Shown here piece by piece: positions 33,860-46,022 of a stretch of DNA of 64,000 nt. Each line of letters opens with the position of its first letter. The stretch's first letter is position 1. Made by a program: the position numbers and the translations under genes. Origin of the DNA: Primulina eburnea (lineage: Eukaryota; Streptophyta; Magnoliopsida; Lamiales; Gesneriaceae); NCBI RefSeq assembly GCF_022965805.1, contig NC_133103.1:47437693-47501692 (forward strand), written 5' to 3'. The notes beneath the pieces were generated by a model. It searched no databases. It had not been told where the DNA came from and saw only the letters and a list, made by a program, of their open reading frames with translations.

Positions 33860-34939
33860 CTCTCATGATTGCAATGAACTAAAAATATGTTTATCTTTAT
33901 TGTTGTGTATGTGTTTTTTTTATTGTTGGTGCTATTTCACTTTTGGTATTGTCTAAATTTTATGTCTAAAAATATCACATGTTTATCAATTTAAATTAAA
34001 TCGATAATAAGTGTTTGTAATAAATTGGGTTATTTATTTCTTTGTCATTAAATTGTTCATTAGTTCAATTTGGTAACTATTATAAATAGTAAATTATAAT
34101 TAATTCATTAAAAATGTAAAACAACGTTTGATCAATAAGGTTGACCCAAAAGCAAAAAGTGTCGATCCCTTCTTCTTCAAGCCACCAGTCGATCGATGAA
34201 CAATGATACTTTTCTAAAAAAAAATCAAAAGGACTATATTGAAATTTTTAAAATATCTATTTTGTAATTATTTCACACTCATTTTCAATCTTTTATATGA
34301 ACAGTGATACTCCATAAATAGAGGATCACTATTGCATACTCTAAAATGGAGAAAACAAATGGAGCACAGTTGGAGAAGATTTCATCATCCATAATGGAGA
34401 GGACGGTTGGAAATGTCCTAAATACAATCTCCATTTTGGAGATTGCAATTGTAATCCTCCATTTAGAGGATCACTATTCATTTAAAAATCAATATGGAGC
34501 TTCCACCAAATTATTGAAATATCATCATAACAATTGCAAAATAGTCTTTTTGTATTTTTATGTATTTGTTTTGCTCCATTTTATATTATTATATTTCAAA
34601 TTATTTAATTAATTAATTTTAATGTTAAATAATTTTTATACTTAGTTAATTTATTTTAATTGTTTTATTATTTTCATGAATTAGTTATAAGTCTATTGTT
34701 TATAATAATCATAAAATGGAAATAATAAACAAGATAACGATCACAAAAATTAATAACATAATTTATTAGAAACACTTATTGTCTATTTAATTTTTAACTT
34801 GATAAACATGCGGTTTTTTTAAATGATAAACAATAGACAATACTAAACGACATCACAAACAATTAAAAGACATAACCAACAATTTAAAAAACACACACAA
34901 CAATAAATTTAAACGCCGATTTTTTGTAATTTCAATCAT
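33860..34939. other. Centre of the Harbinger palindrome
   Basis: AT-rich 3' flanks of the two ORF1 copies face each other (33870-34060 against 34740-34930). Between them, ATAGAGGATCACTATTGCAT (about 34317) and its near-complement near 34470 form a second, smaller inverted pair. Pieces such as GGTTGGAAATGTCCTAA (about 34408) resemble the outer end GGTTGGAGATGGTCTTA, so remnants of inner terminal repeats may be present. No gene. Confidence 0.55.
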
Positions 34940-35960
34940 AACAATACACTAGTACGGTGGAAGTTCGGACCCTGATGGTGAAATTCCTCCGAAGAACTGT
35001 CCAAAAGGCGAAGAAGTTCTGTCGGAGCCATCCACCGTTGCCATTCTTTTTTGCCAAATTTTTTGTTGCTCTTTAACCAAATATGCACGGATTGATTCAT
35101 CAACGCACATGGGTTCATCCTTAGTATTTTATTTTCTTCCTTAAAAGTCATTATCGTATTCCTTTGTTTCTCAACATCAATGAGCTGTTGTCGATGGACC
35201 TTAGCATTCTCCATCAAGAACCATCATTTTCTCACTATATTTGGCCATGGTGGATAGGTCCTTCAAGTGTTCTTCATTGGCTTTTCTTTTGGATTTGGCC
35301 TATTTTATGCCAATTGGACATTGAGAACTCTCTCCTGATGGATTATCTTCATCCAAGTTTATAGCAAACCAAGATAACCTTGGAGAATTTGGCGTTGGTG
35401 ATTCTGTGTTGGGAGAATAGTCAGACTGTGATGAGCCGATATTCTCGTGGTTTGGTATGAAATTAGGTAAAACAACGCGTGATGGCTTGAACTTCTCTTG
35501 GTCTTTAAGTAAAAACCAAACATGATCCAACCGCCAAGTCGACCCAGATGATTGCTTAAATAAGGCTTTTGCTCGATCCATCTATAACCAGGTATGAATC
35601 GTATCTTAGTTACAAAAAAAAATAGTTTCACATAAATATGATGAAAAAAATAAATTACTCACAATGTCTTTCTCAGAAGCACTATTTGTGCGGCTAAATC
35701 CCACCTGGCTAACACACAAGCTAAAGTTTTGGATGATCTTGTTTATGTTGAACCAACGACATTGGAGGACCTTGGTAGTACGAGGCTCTGTTGATTTACT
35801 AATGAGTTGCTCGTTGTAAGTAGCTGCCACTCGTGATCACAGCCTATCACGTGATTGATTTATACCAATTATTGGATTTTGAGAGATTTCAAGATAAGCC
35901 ATCACGAACAGTTTGTCTTCCTCAATTGAGAAAGCAACACCACGTTTAGATGAAGTCATT
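34940..35960 (-). pseudogene. Harbinger ORF1, Myb/SANT-like protein, right copy
   Basis: Minus-strand exon 1 starts near 35960 (MTSSKRG) and reads VAATYNEQLISKSTEPRTTK, VLQCRWFNINKIIQNF, SASEKDI at the splice site near 35665. Exon 2 runs from 35581: MDRAKALFKQSSGSTWRLDH, VLPNFIPNHEN, one in-frame stop near 35300, then MENAKVHRQQLIDVEKQRN and a C-terminus ending near 34940. It keeps the segment into which Cassandra inserted in the left copy, so it shows the uninterrupted site. It lies opposite to the left copy and is a pseudogene because of the stop and a shift near 35840. Confidence 0.82.
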
Positions 35961-37724
35961 TGAATGAAATTATTTATTTACTTTGTGCGAGTGATGTCAA
36001 TGCTACAAATGATACTTCAATTTATAGTCAAAATATTTTAGATAAACAATCTGAACCAACGGTCTTGATTAAATGATTTATGATCTAACGGTAAAAATTA
36101 AAATTAGTTAGATTTATTTGTTTGGGGATTTGGAATTTGATCTAAAGGTTTATATTTACTTGTATTTGCTAGCAAAAAACAACATGTGATAGCTGCAAGC
36201 AGATAAACGGTGGTAGATGAGTTGTCTTTGATTGTGACTAGACAACCAGTGACAGCTGTAAGTAGTTCACCTGTGGGGGCCCGGACGCTAATCATAGTCA
36301 TAATCGTCATTGGGACTAATTAATCAATTATAAAACAGGGTCTAAATTTTTTTTTTTTAAAATGCGGAACGTAGTGACCAACAATCTAATATACAACTCA
36401 GTATATAATAAAGTACAAGTCCTGTACCGTCTACAATTCAGTACAAACTAAGGTTCAACAACTACTATCAAGTGTTCAAACCATATATACAATCCAAGTC
36501 CGGAGCCTCCACTCTAATCACGATCTCTCCTCATCTCCTGGACCCTGAACATGTCCCACCTGTTGTCATGTACACATACAAACAAGACAACAGCCGGATA
36601 ACTCCGGTGAGAATAAATCCCAGTATAAATCAAAGAACATGCAGTCATATATTCAATACCAAGCATGAAACAGATAACAGTAATACATATCAAAATCAGA
36701 AATGTAAACAATATCAATCTGTCGACAATACTCGTGACTCCACGATTCAGACTAGACTCAATCCTAGCCTAGGGATCCCGGTGTCCAGATGTGGCATTTC
36801 TATATCGACCAACAGTAATAGAAAAGACTCCAGTTCTATCCAAGTCGATATAACCAAACATCCAGTGTCCTGACCTAACCGTCATGGACTGTGGTCCTAT
36901 CACCAATATCATGTCCTGTGACAAAGTGCAATGGGCCAGTGACGAGTCCTCACTATCCGGCCCTTCTGTCACAAGATGAAATGTCTACGACTAAGCATAT
37001 TCGCTTATGACTCAAGACATACATTGTCTATAAATCCATAGACCAAAAATATCAATCGTATTCAATTGCAAATAAAAATGCAATAAAATAAAGCATGTGA
37101 TTTAGGGAAACTCAAATACATCCTACTTGAGTCGATGTCCCAATACACATTGACTTATACCTTCCGTTGCAATTTCGGTCTGGAATCCAAACTCTGTCAA
37201 TCCCTCAATCTGACAATGGCAATACCAATAATCTCATATCAATATACCTTTCGAATTACTAACAATCTGATTAATCTGGATTTAATTCAAAATCAACGGC
37301 ATAATGGTACAGTCTTAGTATCCCCGTCAATACCAAATCAACAGACATCAATTACCAATCATAACTCCTATCCATTACAATCTGTAATTCAATCACAATT
37401 CAAATCTGTCCGGTATAAATCAATATACCCTAAAAATTCATAACAATTCCATAATCAGTCCGTTTCTCCATCTGACTTCGATTCTACGATGTCTAATATG
37501 TCAAGAACATCATATATGAATTTCATTCAATTCTGACAACATCATAATTTCAAAGCATGTCAAAACGTAGTAAAACTTACGTCAAGTTTTAGTCTACGTT
37601 GCTAGAAACTTGGTACCGAAGTCGGATTACAATTCAGATGGACGGATTGATCGCAAATCGAATTCTGGAATCAAGGATCAAAGCTTTCCCCGGATTCTCC
37701 TTTTCTTTCTTCTGAAACGGACGA

Positions 37725-37725
<1 letters not shown>

Positions 37726-37787
<62 letters not shown>
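37726..37787. repeat. (TA)n microsatellite in solo LTR
   Basis: About 31 TA units run just downstream (minus-strand sense) of the CGCGCATATGCGCG array, in the place where related LTRs have their TATA region. The ORFs that run through it are composition artefacts. Confidence 0.9.
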
Positions 37788-37797
<10 letters not shown>

Positions 37798-37840
37798 ACA
37801 TGCAGCAAAGCAAGTGGCTGAATGTGCGTACTGCACGTCT

Positions 37841-38058
37841 CGCGCATATGCGCGACCACCTTCCGCGCATATGCGCGAGACATTCTGTCTCGACGCGTAG
37901 CTTCACGAGGACTCGCGCATATGCGCGACACTCTTCCGCGCATATGCGCGAGGATTTCTTCACAACTCTCGGGATGTGTCGCGCATATGCGCGCATACAC
38001 GCCGCGCAAATACGCGAGGCCTACCGTCTGCTTGGCGCATGTGCGCGCGTTCTGTCTC
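37841..38058. repeat. Palindromic CGCGCATATGCGCG array in U3
   Basis: Five perfect 14-base palindromes CGCGCATATGCGCG lie at 37841, 37864, 37914, 37937 and 37980. Variants occur at about 38003, 38035 and 38057. Spacings of about 23, 50, 23 and 43 bp suggest duplication of a two-motif unit. Confidence 0.9.
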
Positions 38059-38460
38059 GCATGTGCGCCGATGCTACTGTCCTCGCACATACATTTCCAC
38101 ACGCATTCTTATTTCGTGTCCCGATTAATCCTCTCATAATCATGTCAAATTATAATTCAATAATTATAGATTATTAGGATTAAATTTCCGGGCATTACAT
38201 CACCCATCAGTTATTAGTGGGTGAAAACTCGTGCTAGATGGCTTGTATTTGCTAGCAAAGGACGACCCGTGATATGCAAGTAGACAAGATCTAGTAGATG
38301 AGTTGTCTTTGATTGTGACTAGACAACCAGTGACAGCTACAAGTAGACAAATTATCAGTGCTTAGTTGGATGGATTTGTTCTAACAAAAACACATGCAAG
38401 ATGACTTGTCTTTGTTAATAAAAGACAACCCGTGACACAACTAGACAACCATTGAGTTGG

Positions 38461-38700
38461 ATTTATGCATAATTTATAATGCATAATATGATTATTGAAG
38501 ATGAAAGAGATGAGAATGTGACAGTGACAGATTATCGCGAATCACCCATCGTAGATGTTGAAATGGCACGTGATGAGCATGTCCGATTTCAAGATTTTAT
38601 TGCACGCCATCGTCAAATAAAAGATAAGTCGGCTCACTATGCACTTCGAAATGCTCTTATTGACCATTTGTGGGAGGAGTACAATACTTCGGCATATTAG
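38461..38700 (+). pseudogene. Harbinger transposase, C-terminal piece
   Basis: The open frame from 38479 reads MHNMIIEDERDENVTVTDYR and ends HLWEEYNTSAY with a stop at 38698-38700. This is the C-terminus missing from the minus-strand copy at 30205. The rest of this copy's transposase is absent: the sequence upstream is intergenic repeat and the solo LTR. It is the right-arm relic of the palindrome. Confidence 0.85.
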
Positions 38701-39179
38701 TATTTTTAATGGTCCATTTATGTGTTTTTGTTTAAACCATATGTGTCGTTTATGTTTGTCGTGATTTATATTTTATGTTTATATTATTAATGTTGTATCT
38801 TGTCGTTTATGTTTGACGTATAAAAAAAATGTATTATTTAAATAAATTGAGTTTAATACATGTTTTATTGTGTTATGTTTATCGAATTAATTAAGTTCGG
38901 TTATATAATACATTATGTAATTATATAATTATGTGTGTGTGTGTGTGTTTTTGAAAATGAAAAAAAAGAAAAAAGAAATGAAGTATTTTGTAATATTTTT
39001 TGAGGATATGGGTTGGAGAAGGTTTTAAAAATAGAGATCATTTTAGAGGATAGAGGATGAAAAATAGAGGATATGGGTTGGAGATGGTCTTAGCTCGATT
39101 CTCTCCTCTTTTTCCCCTTCCTTTGTTGTAGGTGTGTAGTTGTACCTTTCCCAATCTATTGAAATGTCTCTTTCCTTTG

Positions 39180-40035
39180 CAAGCTCACCCGAGTAAAACA
39201 TTGCTTCACCATATATTCGAATATAATTTTCCTGAAAATTTCAGTGAGTGAGAATCATTCATCCGAGCAGGAACTTTACTCGGACCAGACGCAAATTTCA
39301 TTAGATAATAATCATTAATCCGAACAACAACTATGCGTATACAAGACATGAAATTTGAAGAAATTTTACCAACTAATATTCACTAATCCAAGGACACGAA
39401 ATTTTAAGAAATTTCACTAAGTAATAACCATTCATCCGAAAAGGAACTTTACTCGAGCACGAGACATGAAGTTTGAAGAAATTTCACTAAGTAACAATCA
39501 TGGATTTGAGCAGGAACTGTATTCGGACAAGACATGAAATTTCATTAAGTAATAATCATTAATCCGAGCAAGAATTATATTCGGACATGAAATTTGAAGT
39601 AATTTCACTAAGTAATAATCATTGATATGAGTATGAACTATACTAGAGGAAGACATGAAATTTGAAAAAAATTCACCAAGTAATAAATATTAATCCAAGC
39701 ACGAACTGTATTAGAGGAAAACATGAAATTTGAAAATTTTCACAAATTAATAATCATTAATCTGAGTAGGAACTATACTCGGGCATAAAATTTGAAGAAA
39801 TTTTACAAAGTAATAATCATTAATCAGAGCAGGATTTGTACTCGGGAAAGACATGAAATTTGAAGAAATTTCACCAAGTAATAATAATTAATCCGAGCGA
39901 GAACTGTGCTCAGACAAGACATGAAATTTGAAAAAAAAAATCACTAAGTGATAATCATTAATCTGAGCAGGAATTTTACCTGAGCATGAAATCTGAAGTA
40001 ATTTCACTAAGTAATAATCATTAATCCGAGTACGA
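39180..40035. repeat. Minisatellite, 66-70 bp unit
   Basis: About 13 degenerate copies of a unit containing AAGTAATAATCATTAATCCG, AGCAGGAACTGTACTCGG, and CATGAAATTTGAAGAAATTT. The array is cut at 40040 by the young gypsy element and resumes at 47366. It may be the LTR of the decayed Tat element to its right. Confidence 0.85.
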
Positions 40036-40119
40036 ACTGTTGTAGTATCCCGATGCCTAATTTGAGTTAATTATTGGATTAATTGTATTTCGGTGGGATC
40101 GGAAGGACCGAACCGGGTT

Positions 40120-40351
40120 CGGATCGTCCGAAGTTGGTTCGGATCGTCCGAAGTAGGTTCGGATCGTCCGTTCTGTTCGGAGTCAGACGAGTCATGTCAT
40201 GTCAGAGTTCGGATCGTCCGATCAGGGTTCGGATCGTCCGAAGACAGGTGGCTGGACACGTGGAAGACATGCAATGTTCGGATCGTCCGAAGTGGATCGG
40301 ATCGTCCGAAGTGTACCGGATCGGAGCGTCCGAAGTGGATCGGATCGTCCG
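40120..40351. repeat. TTCGGATCGTCCGAA dyad array in U3
   Basis: CGGATCGTCCG occurs eight times (starts 40120, 40140, 40160, 40210, 40230, 40279, 40298, 40341) plus one variant CGGAGCGTCCG at 40322. Most copies are flanked to give TTCGGA-TCG-TCCGAA dyads. Many spacings are near 20 or 50 bp. The array ends 10 bp before the TATA box, so it lies where enhancer sites are expected. Confidence 0.92.
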
Positions 40352-40360
40352 ATCGTTGTC

Positions 40361-40368
40361 TATAAATA
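40361..40368 (+). promoter_or_regulatory. TATA box of young gypsy LTR
   Basis: TATAAATA follows the dyad array and precedes a GC-richer stretch starting about 20 bp on; transcription likely starts near 40390. The copy in the 3' LTR is at 46343-46350. Confidence 0.75.
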
Positions 40369-41382
40369 GAAGCGCGAGGCTTCACTTTTCACTCGCCAAT
40401 TCCGAGAGTTCCAGAGCGTTTTAGTCGTTTCTGATGGGTTTCTAGTCTTTTCCCGAGGCTCGGGCACTAGCGGGGAGCTACTGATTTTGTAGCGGAGCTG
40501 TGCTCTAGTTGGGGGCTAGCGGCATCAGTGGGCTGACTACGGACGCAGGTATAGTTCTGGGTTCCCTTTGAGATTTGGGAGTATCTATTAGTCTAGTTAA
40601 GGCTTTTAGATGTGGTTTAGTGATATGGTATCACTTGGATTGTAGGCTTGATTCTAGGGCTGATTGCTAGGATCTACTGGTTTGAGGTACGAAAGTACTA
40701 TCCGAGATAGCAGGATTGAGTATGCTTTACTATGTGTTGCATGTTTATATGTTGCATTATTATCTGTCATATGATGCATGGTTTATTATGCGGCATTTGC
40801 ATAATCATGTTGAGCCTGATTATCTTTGAGATAGCCTGTTGAGAGGGTGCTCAGCCCTCATTTGTTGTGGATGGTTGGACCCCGTTGGCCGACGGTGGTC
40901 AGGTCACCGGTATATCCACAGGTTCATTTGGTATGGGAGCCACCTCCTGGTGCGACGGCGCAGAGTGCTACATACCTTGACGTCATTTGTCTGAGCAGTA
41001 TTTCGTCATACCCAGATCCTGGTATCCAGTACATTTTGCATACATGCATGTCATAGTCTTGTATACTCATGCTTTCGGTACTGAGCGTTTTATGCTCACG
41101 TCCTCGGTTTATCTCTGTTTTGGACACCCTATTCGATGGGGCAGGTCTCAGGTTAGACGGTCCAGGAGGGAGTGGACAGGGAGCTGGCAGAGGTTGACCT
41201 GTAGTTGTTGGTATTTGTTCTTGGAATTTAGTTCGATCTGGTTGTTTAAGTATTTTGTACTTACAGATTCGATTGAGTTGTATTATTGTTTTTCCGCTGT
41301 TTACCTGATTCAGTTTTAAATGTTAATTTTGCATGCTTAAGTTCTGATTAGTAGGTGATTCTGGAACGGGTCACTACATTTA

Positions 41383-41394
41383 TGGTATCAGAGC
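41383..41394 (+). other. Primer binding site (tRNA-iMet)
   Basis: TGGTATCAGAGC begins 4 bp after the 5' LTR end. It is complementary to the 3' end of initiator methionine tRNA, the usual primer for this group. Confidence 0.92.
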
Positions 41395-41464
41395 CTGCAT
41401 TAAGATTTTGGGATTTAGAACTGTTCTTTTGGGTTTAATCTCTGGTAACTTTTGTAGCTAAGAG

Positions 41465-44400
41465 ATGTCTGGTTTTGACGACGATGCTAGTAGTCATGGC
41501 AGCGTTGGACGCTGGGGAGACCGCGACGATCGGGAACGTCGTCGAGAACATCGTCAACACCGTCGTGATGAGCCTCGGAGTTTTAGTATGCATCGGTTCT
41601 TGCAGATGGGGCCGAAACCTCTTTCGGGCGGTGAGACTCCGGATGTTGCGGAGAACTGGCTTGAGAGGATGGAGAGCTGCTTCAAGACTTTTCAGTGCTC
41701 GGCGGAGCAGCAGATTGATACCCTTGATTTCTTGCTGGAGGGTGGTGCGCGCAAGTGGTGGAGGTCTACCTCTGCACCGATAGTTCAGCGACAGGGTCGA
41801 GTTCTTTGGGCCGATTTCCGAGCCGCTTTCATGTTGCTTTACTTTCCGCCAGCTCTTCTGCAGACCAAGGCGATTGAGTTGATCAATCTGAAGCAGGGAA
41901 GTTTGTCTGTTGATGAATATCAGCAGAAGTTCTTTGAGTTGCTTCCGTATGTTCCGCATGTCAGTGACAATGCTAGTGCCAAGTATAACCATTTTCTTCA
42001 GGGCCTCAATCAGGAGATTTATGATCGGGTTGTTGTCTGCGATGATCCGACATCGTATGAGGGCCTTGTAAATCGTTGTCGCCAGGCTGAGGGCAGTTTG
42101 TTGAGAGGTCGAGCCATGCAGTCTGCTCGTCCTACTAGTTCTTTGGGGCCCCGCGCCCAAGCATTTAAGAAGGCTGGATCTACTTCTTCTTCCTCTGGAT
42201 CTGGAGGAGTTCACCATTTTGGGAAGAAGAGGGGCCCGTGTCAGCACTGCGGGAAGGATCACCCGACGGAGCGTTGTCGCAGGGTTGCGGGTGCTTGTTA
42301 CAAGTGCGGTGAGTTGGGCCACATGAAGAGAGATTGTCCACAGACGGGCGGAGGATCAGGATCTGGTTCTCAGGCTTCAGTTCATCAGAGGCCACAGCAG
42401 GGACAGTCTACTCAGGGTTCTAACCTCCGACCGCGTACTCAAGGGCAGGTCTTTGCTCTTAACCAGGATCAGGCGGCTGAGGAGAACGAGAGAGTTATCG
42501 CAGGTGTGTTTTTATTATGTGGATTACCTGCTTACGTTCTCATTGATACTGGTGCATCGCATTCATTCATATCTGCGAGGTTTGCTAAGCGTCATAAGTT
42601 ACCTTTCACTTCTTTGGGCGTTGTGGTATCTGTTTCCACACCGATGGGTCATTCGGTGTTAGCTAAACGTCTAGTTTTGGGTTGTCCTCTAGAGTTTGAG
42701 GGTAATGTTTTAACTGCTAATTTGATGATTCTTGCGATGGAGGATTTTGATTGCATTCTGGGAATAGATGTGCTGACTGTGTTTAGAGCTACTGTGGACT
42801 GTTATCAGAAGTTTGTGCAGTTTCGTCCAGTTGAGGGCGACAGTTGGTTTTTCTATGGAGAGGGAGCGCGACCCCCGATGCCTGTGGTTTCTGCTCTGAA
42901 AGCCTGTCGTGCTTTAGAGTCGGGCGGGGAAGGCTACCTTATCTATGCTATTGATTCGTCCGCAGGTAGTATCGGTGTCGGTGACATTCCAGTGGTTTGC
43001 GATTTTCCGGATGTTTTTCCAGAGGAGATTCCTGGTTTTCCTCCTGTTCGGGAAGTAGATTTCGGCATTGATTTAGTGCCAGGCACGGCACCAATCTCTA
43101 GGGCTCCTTATCGTTTAGCTCCATCGGAGATGCAAGAATTGAAACAGCAGTTGCAGGATCTTCTTGACAAGGGGTATATTCGACCCAGTGTGTCCCCGTG
43201 GGGAGCACCAGTTCTTTTTGTCAAAAAGAAGGATGGTTCTATGCGGCTCTGCATAGATTATCGGCAGTTGAATCGTGCTACGATAAAGAATAAGTATCCG
43301 TTGCCACGGATTGATGATTTATTTGATCAACTGCAAGGTACCTCTGTGTATTCCAAGATTGATTTAAGGTCTGGTTATCATCAGCTTCGAGTTCATCAGG
43401 GAGATATATCGAAGACTGCATTCAGGACCCGGTATGGGCATTATGAGTTTCTGGTTATGCCTTTTGGGGTGACGAATGCACCAGCAGTTTTTATGGATCT
43501 GATGAATCAGGTATTTCGGGATTTCTTGGATAAGTTTGTTGTGGTGTTTATAGATGATATCTTAATCTATTCGCATGATCAGCAAGAACACGCACAACAC
43601 TTGAGGATTATTTTACAGACACTTCGCGAGAATCAGCTTTATGCGAAGCTAAGTAAATGTGAGTTTTGGATTGACAGGGTTGTATTCCTTGGTCATGTCA
43701 TTTCTAGCAAGGGAGTTTCAGTTGACCCGAGCAAGGTGGAAGCGGTATTGAACTGGTCGCGTCCGACGACAGTAGTCGAGATCCGCAGTTTTCTTGGGTT
43801 GGCTGGGTATTATCGCCGTTTCATTGCCAACTTCTCTCAGATTGCTAAGCCACTCACTCAGCTCACTCGGAAAGATGTTTCATTTGAGTGGACATCAGAG
43901 TGCGAAGAGAGTTTCTGGGAACTTCGCAGACGTTTGACATCTGCGCCTGTTTTGGCTTTACCGTCTGGATATGGTGGTTTCAGTGTTTACACCGATGCCT
44001 CTTTACAGGGACTAGGGTGTGTTCTGATGCAGAATGAGCATGTGATTGCTTATGCGTCGAGACAGTTAAAGCCTCATGAGGAAAACTATCCTGTTCATGA
44101 TCTGGAATTAGCAGCGATCGTTTTTGCTTTGAAAATCTGGCGCCATTATCTGTATGGTGAGCGATTTGAGATCTTCACTGATCATAAGAGTTTGAAGTAT
44201 CTGTTCACTCAGGCTGAGTTGAACATGCGTCAGCGTCGTTGGATGGATCTACTCAAGGATTACGATTGTGAGATCAAGTATCATCCAGGATCTGCGAATC
44301 TCACGGCCGATGCTCTTAGTCGCAAGGTGAGGTTATCTGCTCTTCAGACTTGTGCTGTATCTGGGATTATTCAGGATTTCTGTTCGATGGGATTCAATTG

Positions 44401-45883
44401 TAAGCATCGGAAGGGAACAGAGAGTATCCGTATAGCTACTATTTTGTCCGAGCCAGTTTTGTATTCTCGGATTAGAGATGCTCAGATGTCTGATTCTAAG
44501 GTTCAGAAATTAGCTCGGTTGGCTGATGGAGATAATACTTCTGGATTCCACTATCAGTCCGAGGGTCTTTTGTGCTTATCTGGTCGTGTTGTTGTACCGG
44601 AAGATGACACTTTGAGGGAGGAGATTTTGTCCCAGGCTCATCGTAGCAAGTTGAGTGTTCATCCAGGGAGCAACAAGATGTATAAGGATTTGAGGACTCG
44701 ATTTTGGTGGAAAGGTATGAAACGTAATGTTTATCAGTATGTCTCCAAGTGCCTTGTCTGTCAGCAGGTGAAGGCTGAGTATCGACGACCTGGAGGTTTG
44801 TTGCAAAATCTTCCTATTCCTGAGTGGAAGTGGGAGCATATCACGATGGACTTCGTGACTCACTTGCCTATGTCTGTGGAGAATAGAGATGCTATCTGGG
44901 TGGTAGTGGATCGACTTACTAAGTCTGCCCATTTTCTTCCGTATAACAGAGATTTCACTTTCGATCGGATGGCACGGTTGTACATTCAGGAGATTGTACG
45001 GTTTCATGGTGTGCCCGTGAGTATCGTTAGTGACAGAGATCCTCGATTTACATCTAGATTTTGGGGCAGCTTCCAGCAAGCTTTGGGCACTACCTTGAGT
45101 TTGAGTACTGCATATCACCCAGAGACTGACGGTCAGTCAGAGAGGACTATTCGTACTCTTGAGGATATGTTGAGATCTTGTGTGATGGATTTCGGGCCAG
45201 CTTGGCAGGATCATCTGCCACTGATAGAGTTTGCATACAACAACAGTTTTCATAGGAGTATTGGTATGTCTCCGTTTGAAGCATTGTATGGTCGACGTTG
45301 TCGTACTCCCCTGTTCTGGGAAGAAGTCGGAGAACGACAGGTCGAGGGTCCAGAATTGATTCAGCAGGCCATGGACAAAGTTCTTGTGATCAAACAGCGG
45401 ATCAAGACTGCTCAGGATCGACAAGCGAGTTATGCGAACACCAAGCGCAGACCTCTTCATTTTGATGCAGGCGAGAAAGTGTTTCTCAAGGTATCACCTT
45501 TTCGGAGGATTCTGAGATTTGGACTCAAGGGTAAGCTATCTCCGAGATTCATTGGTCCTTTTGAGATCTTAGAATGTGTGGGAGATTTGGCCTACAGATT
45601 AGCTTTGCCACCGTATCTGTCTAGTGTTCACAATGTGTTTCATGTGTCCTTGCTGAGACGATACGTAGCGGATGAGTCTCATGTTTTGCATCCGACAGAA
45701 GTTCAGCTGAATCCGGATTTGTCTTTTGTTGAAAGACCGGTTTCGATCTTAGACCGGAAGGATAAGGTACTGCGGAATAAGACTATTCCTCTTGTCTTAG
45801 TGCAGTGGCAGCGCCGAGGTACTGAAGAAGCTACTTGGGAACTAGAGAGTCGCATGCGGTCAGAGCATCCAGAGATGTTCTAG
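41465..45883 (+). CDS. Ty3/gypsy gag-pol polyprotein, intact (1472 aa)
   Basis: A single frame opens 71 bp after the primer site. Gag: capsid block around residues 100-210 ([32 protein letters not shown]), then [13 protein letters not shown] and the zinc knuckle [14 protein letters not shown] near 278-291. Protease: [11 protein letters not shown] near 358. Reverse transcriptase: [10 protein letters not shown] and the active site FIDD at 695-698. RNase [10 protein letters not shown] near 840. Integrase: zinc finger from [10 protein letters not shown] to CLVCQQ (about 1057-1105), core residues in TMDFVTHLP (about 1128), [10 protein letters not shown] (about 1188) and [13 protein letters not shown] (Glu about 1225). 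The C-terminus [15 protein letters not shown] resembles the chromodomain-like tail of Tekay/Del-type chromoviruses. Length is normal and no catalytic residue is missing. Products would form particles, copy RNA to DNA and integrate it. Confidence 0.95.
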   Translation: MSGFDDDASSHGSVGRWGDRDDRERRREHRQHRRDEPRSFSMHRFLQMGPKPLSGGETPDVAENWLERMESCFKTFQCSAEQQIDTLDFLLEGGARKWWRSTSAPIVQRQGRVLWADFRAAFMLLYFPPALLQTKAIELINLKQGSLSVDEYQQKFFELLPYVPHVSDNASAKYNHFLQGLNQEIYDRVVVCDDPTSYEGLVNRCRQAEGSLLRGRAMQSARPTSSLGPRAQAFKKAGSTSSSSGSGGVHHFGKKRGPCQHCGKDHPTERCRRVAGACYKCGELGHMKRDCPQTGGGSGSGSQASVHQRPQQGQSTQGSNLRPRTQGQVFALNQDQAAEENERVIAGVFLLCGLPAYVLIDTGASHSFISARFAKRHKLPFTSLGVVVSVSTPMGHSVLAKRLVLGCPLEFEGNVLTANLMILAMEDFDCILGIDVLTVFRATVDCYQKFVQFRPVEGDSWFFYGEGARPPMPVVSALKACRALESGGEGYLIYAIDSSAGSIGVGDIPVVCDFPDVFPEEIPGFPPVREVDFGIDLVPGTAPISRAPYRLAPSEMQELKQQLQDLLDKGYIRPSVSPWGAPVLFVKKKDGSMRLCIDYRQLNRATIKNKYPLPRIDDLFDQLQGTSVYSKIDLRSGYHQLRVHQGDISKTAFRTRYGHYEFLVMPFGVTNAPAVFMDLMNQVFRDFLDKFVVVFIDDILIYSHDQQEHAQHLRIILQTLRENQLYAKLSKCEFWIDRVVFLGHVISSKGVSVDPSKVEAVLNWSRPTTVVEIRSFLGLAGYYRRFIANFSQIAKPLTQLTRKDVSFEWTSECEESFWELRRRLTSAPVLALPSGYGGFSVYTDASLQGLGCVLMQNEHVIAYASRQLKPHEENYPVHDLELAAIVFALKIWRHYLYGERFEIFTDHKSLKYLFTQAELNMRQRRWMDLLKDYDCEIKYHPGSANLTADALSRKVRLSALQTCAVSGIIQDFCSMGFNCKHRKGTESIRIATILSEPVLYSRIRDAQMSDSKVQKLARLADGDNTSGFHYQSEGLLCLSGRVVVPEDDTLREEILSQAHRSKLSVHPGSNKMYKDLRTRFWWKGMKRNVYQYVSKCLVCQQVKAEYRRPGGLLQNLPIPEWKWEHITMDFVTHLPMSVENRDAIWVVVDRLTKSAHFLPYNRDFTFDRMARLYIQEIVRFHGVPVSIVSDRDPRFTSRFWGSFQQALGTTLSLSTAYHPETDGQSERTIRTLEDMLRSCVMDFGPAWQDHLPLIEFAYNNSFHRSIGMSPFEALYGRRCRTPLFWEEVGERQVEGPELIQQAMDKVLVIKQRIKTAQDRQASYANTKRRPLHFDAGEKVFLKVSPFRRILRFGLKGKLSPRFIGPFEILECVGDLAYRLALPPYLSSVHNVFHVSLLRRYVADESHVLHPTEVQLNPDLSFVERPVSILDRKDKVLRNKTIPLVLVQWQRRGTEEATWELESRMRSEHPEMF

Positions 45884-46010
45884 TTGTAGTATTTTCAGTT
45901 ATGATTGTAATTTCAGTTGTGCTTTCAGTTGTAATTCATTCTTAAGTCGAATGTATTGTTGTTCAGAATTGTCATTCTTCAGACCCGATTTCGCGGACGA
46001 AATCCTTTTT

Positions 46011-46022
46011 AGAGGGGGAGAA
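46011..46022 (+). other. Polypurine tract of young gypsy
   Basis: AGAGGGGGAGAA lies immediately before the 3' LTR and would prime plus-strand DNA synthesis. Confidence 0.9.

Larger units (their letters stand above)
36272..38199 (-). mobile_element. Solo LTR of a gypsy-like family (1928 bp)
   Basis: The plus strand starts TGTGGGGGCCCGGACGCT and ends CCGGGCATTACA. It is flanked by a perfect TCACC duplication (36267-36271 and 38200-38204). Its ends match those of the LTRs at 51628-53775 and 57681-59824 (TGTTGTGGGGACCCGGACG... and CATTACA), so it belongs to a related family in the same, minus, orientation. No internal region remains. It contains a TA microsatellite and a CGCGCATATGCGCG array. 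Confidence 0.9.
28293..39089. mobile_element. PIF/Harbinger composite, palindromic, 10.8 kb
   Basis: The left end GAGCATCTCCAGCCCAT and the complement of the right end GACCATCTCCAACCCAT form terminal inverted repeats followed by CTCTATTTT on both sides. Flanking triplets are TTG (28290-28292) and TTA (39090-39092), close to the TWA target of PIF/Harbinger. Inside, the order is transposase (minus), Myb-like ORF1 (plus), a centre near 34.4 kb, ORF1 again (minus), transposase C-terminus (plus): two element bodies facing each other. Later insertions are a MITE, a Cassandra TRIM and a solo LTR. Confidence 0.7.
40041..41378 (+). repeat. 5' LTR of young gypsy
   Basis: It starts TGTAGTATCCCGATGCC and ends ACGGGTCACTACA, with inverted tips TGTAGT/ACTACA. 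It contains a GGATCGTCCG array, a TATA box at 40361, and downstream R/U5 sequence without a gene. ORFs inside it repeat identically in the 3' LTR and are not genes. Confidence 0.95.

Noticed and set aside
37610..38177. Several 90-140 codon ORFs across 37.6-38.2 kb
   Set aside because: They run through a TA microsatellite and the CGCGCATATGCGCG array; open in many frames because of repeat composition.
40120..40351. CRISPR-like array of short repeats
   Set aside because: Motifs are 11-15 bp with irregular 8-40 bp gaps, lie in LTR U3, and occur identically in both LTRs of a plant retrotransposon; no cas-like genes.
40083..41319. ORFs in the 5' LTR repeated at 46065-47301
   Set aside because: They are LTR sequence, identical in both LTRs, with no domain or codon signal.
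41435..42322. 295-codon antisense ORF over gag
   Set aside because: Low-complexity Arg/Thr/Leu-rich shadow of the gag frame with no domain; the sense frame is a clear polyprotein.
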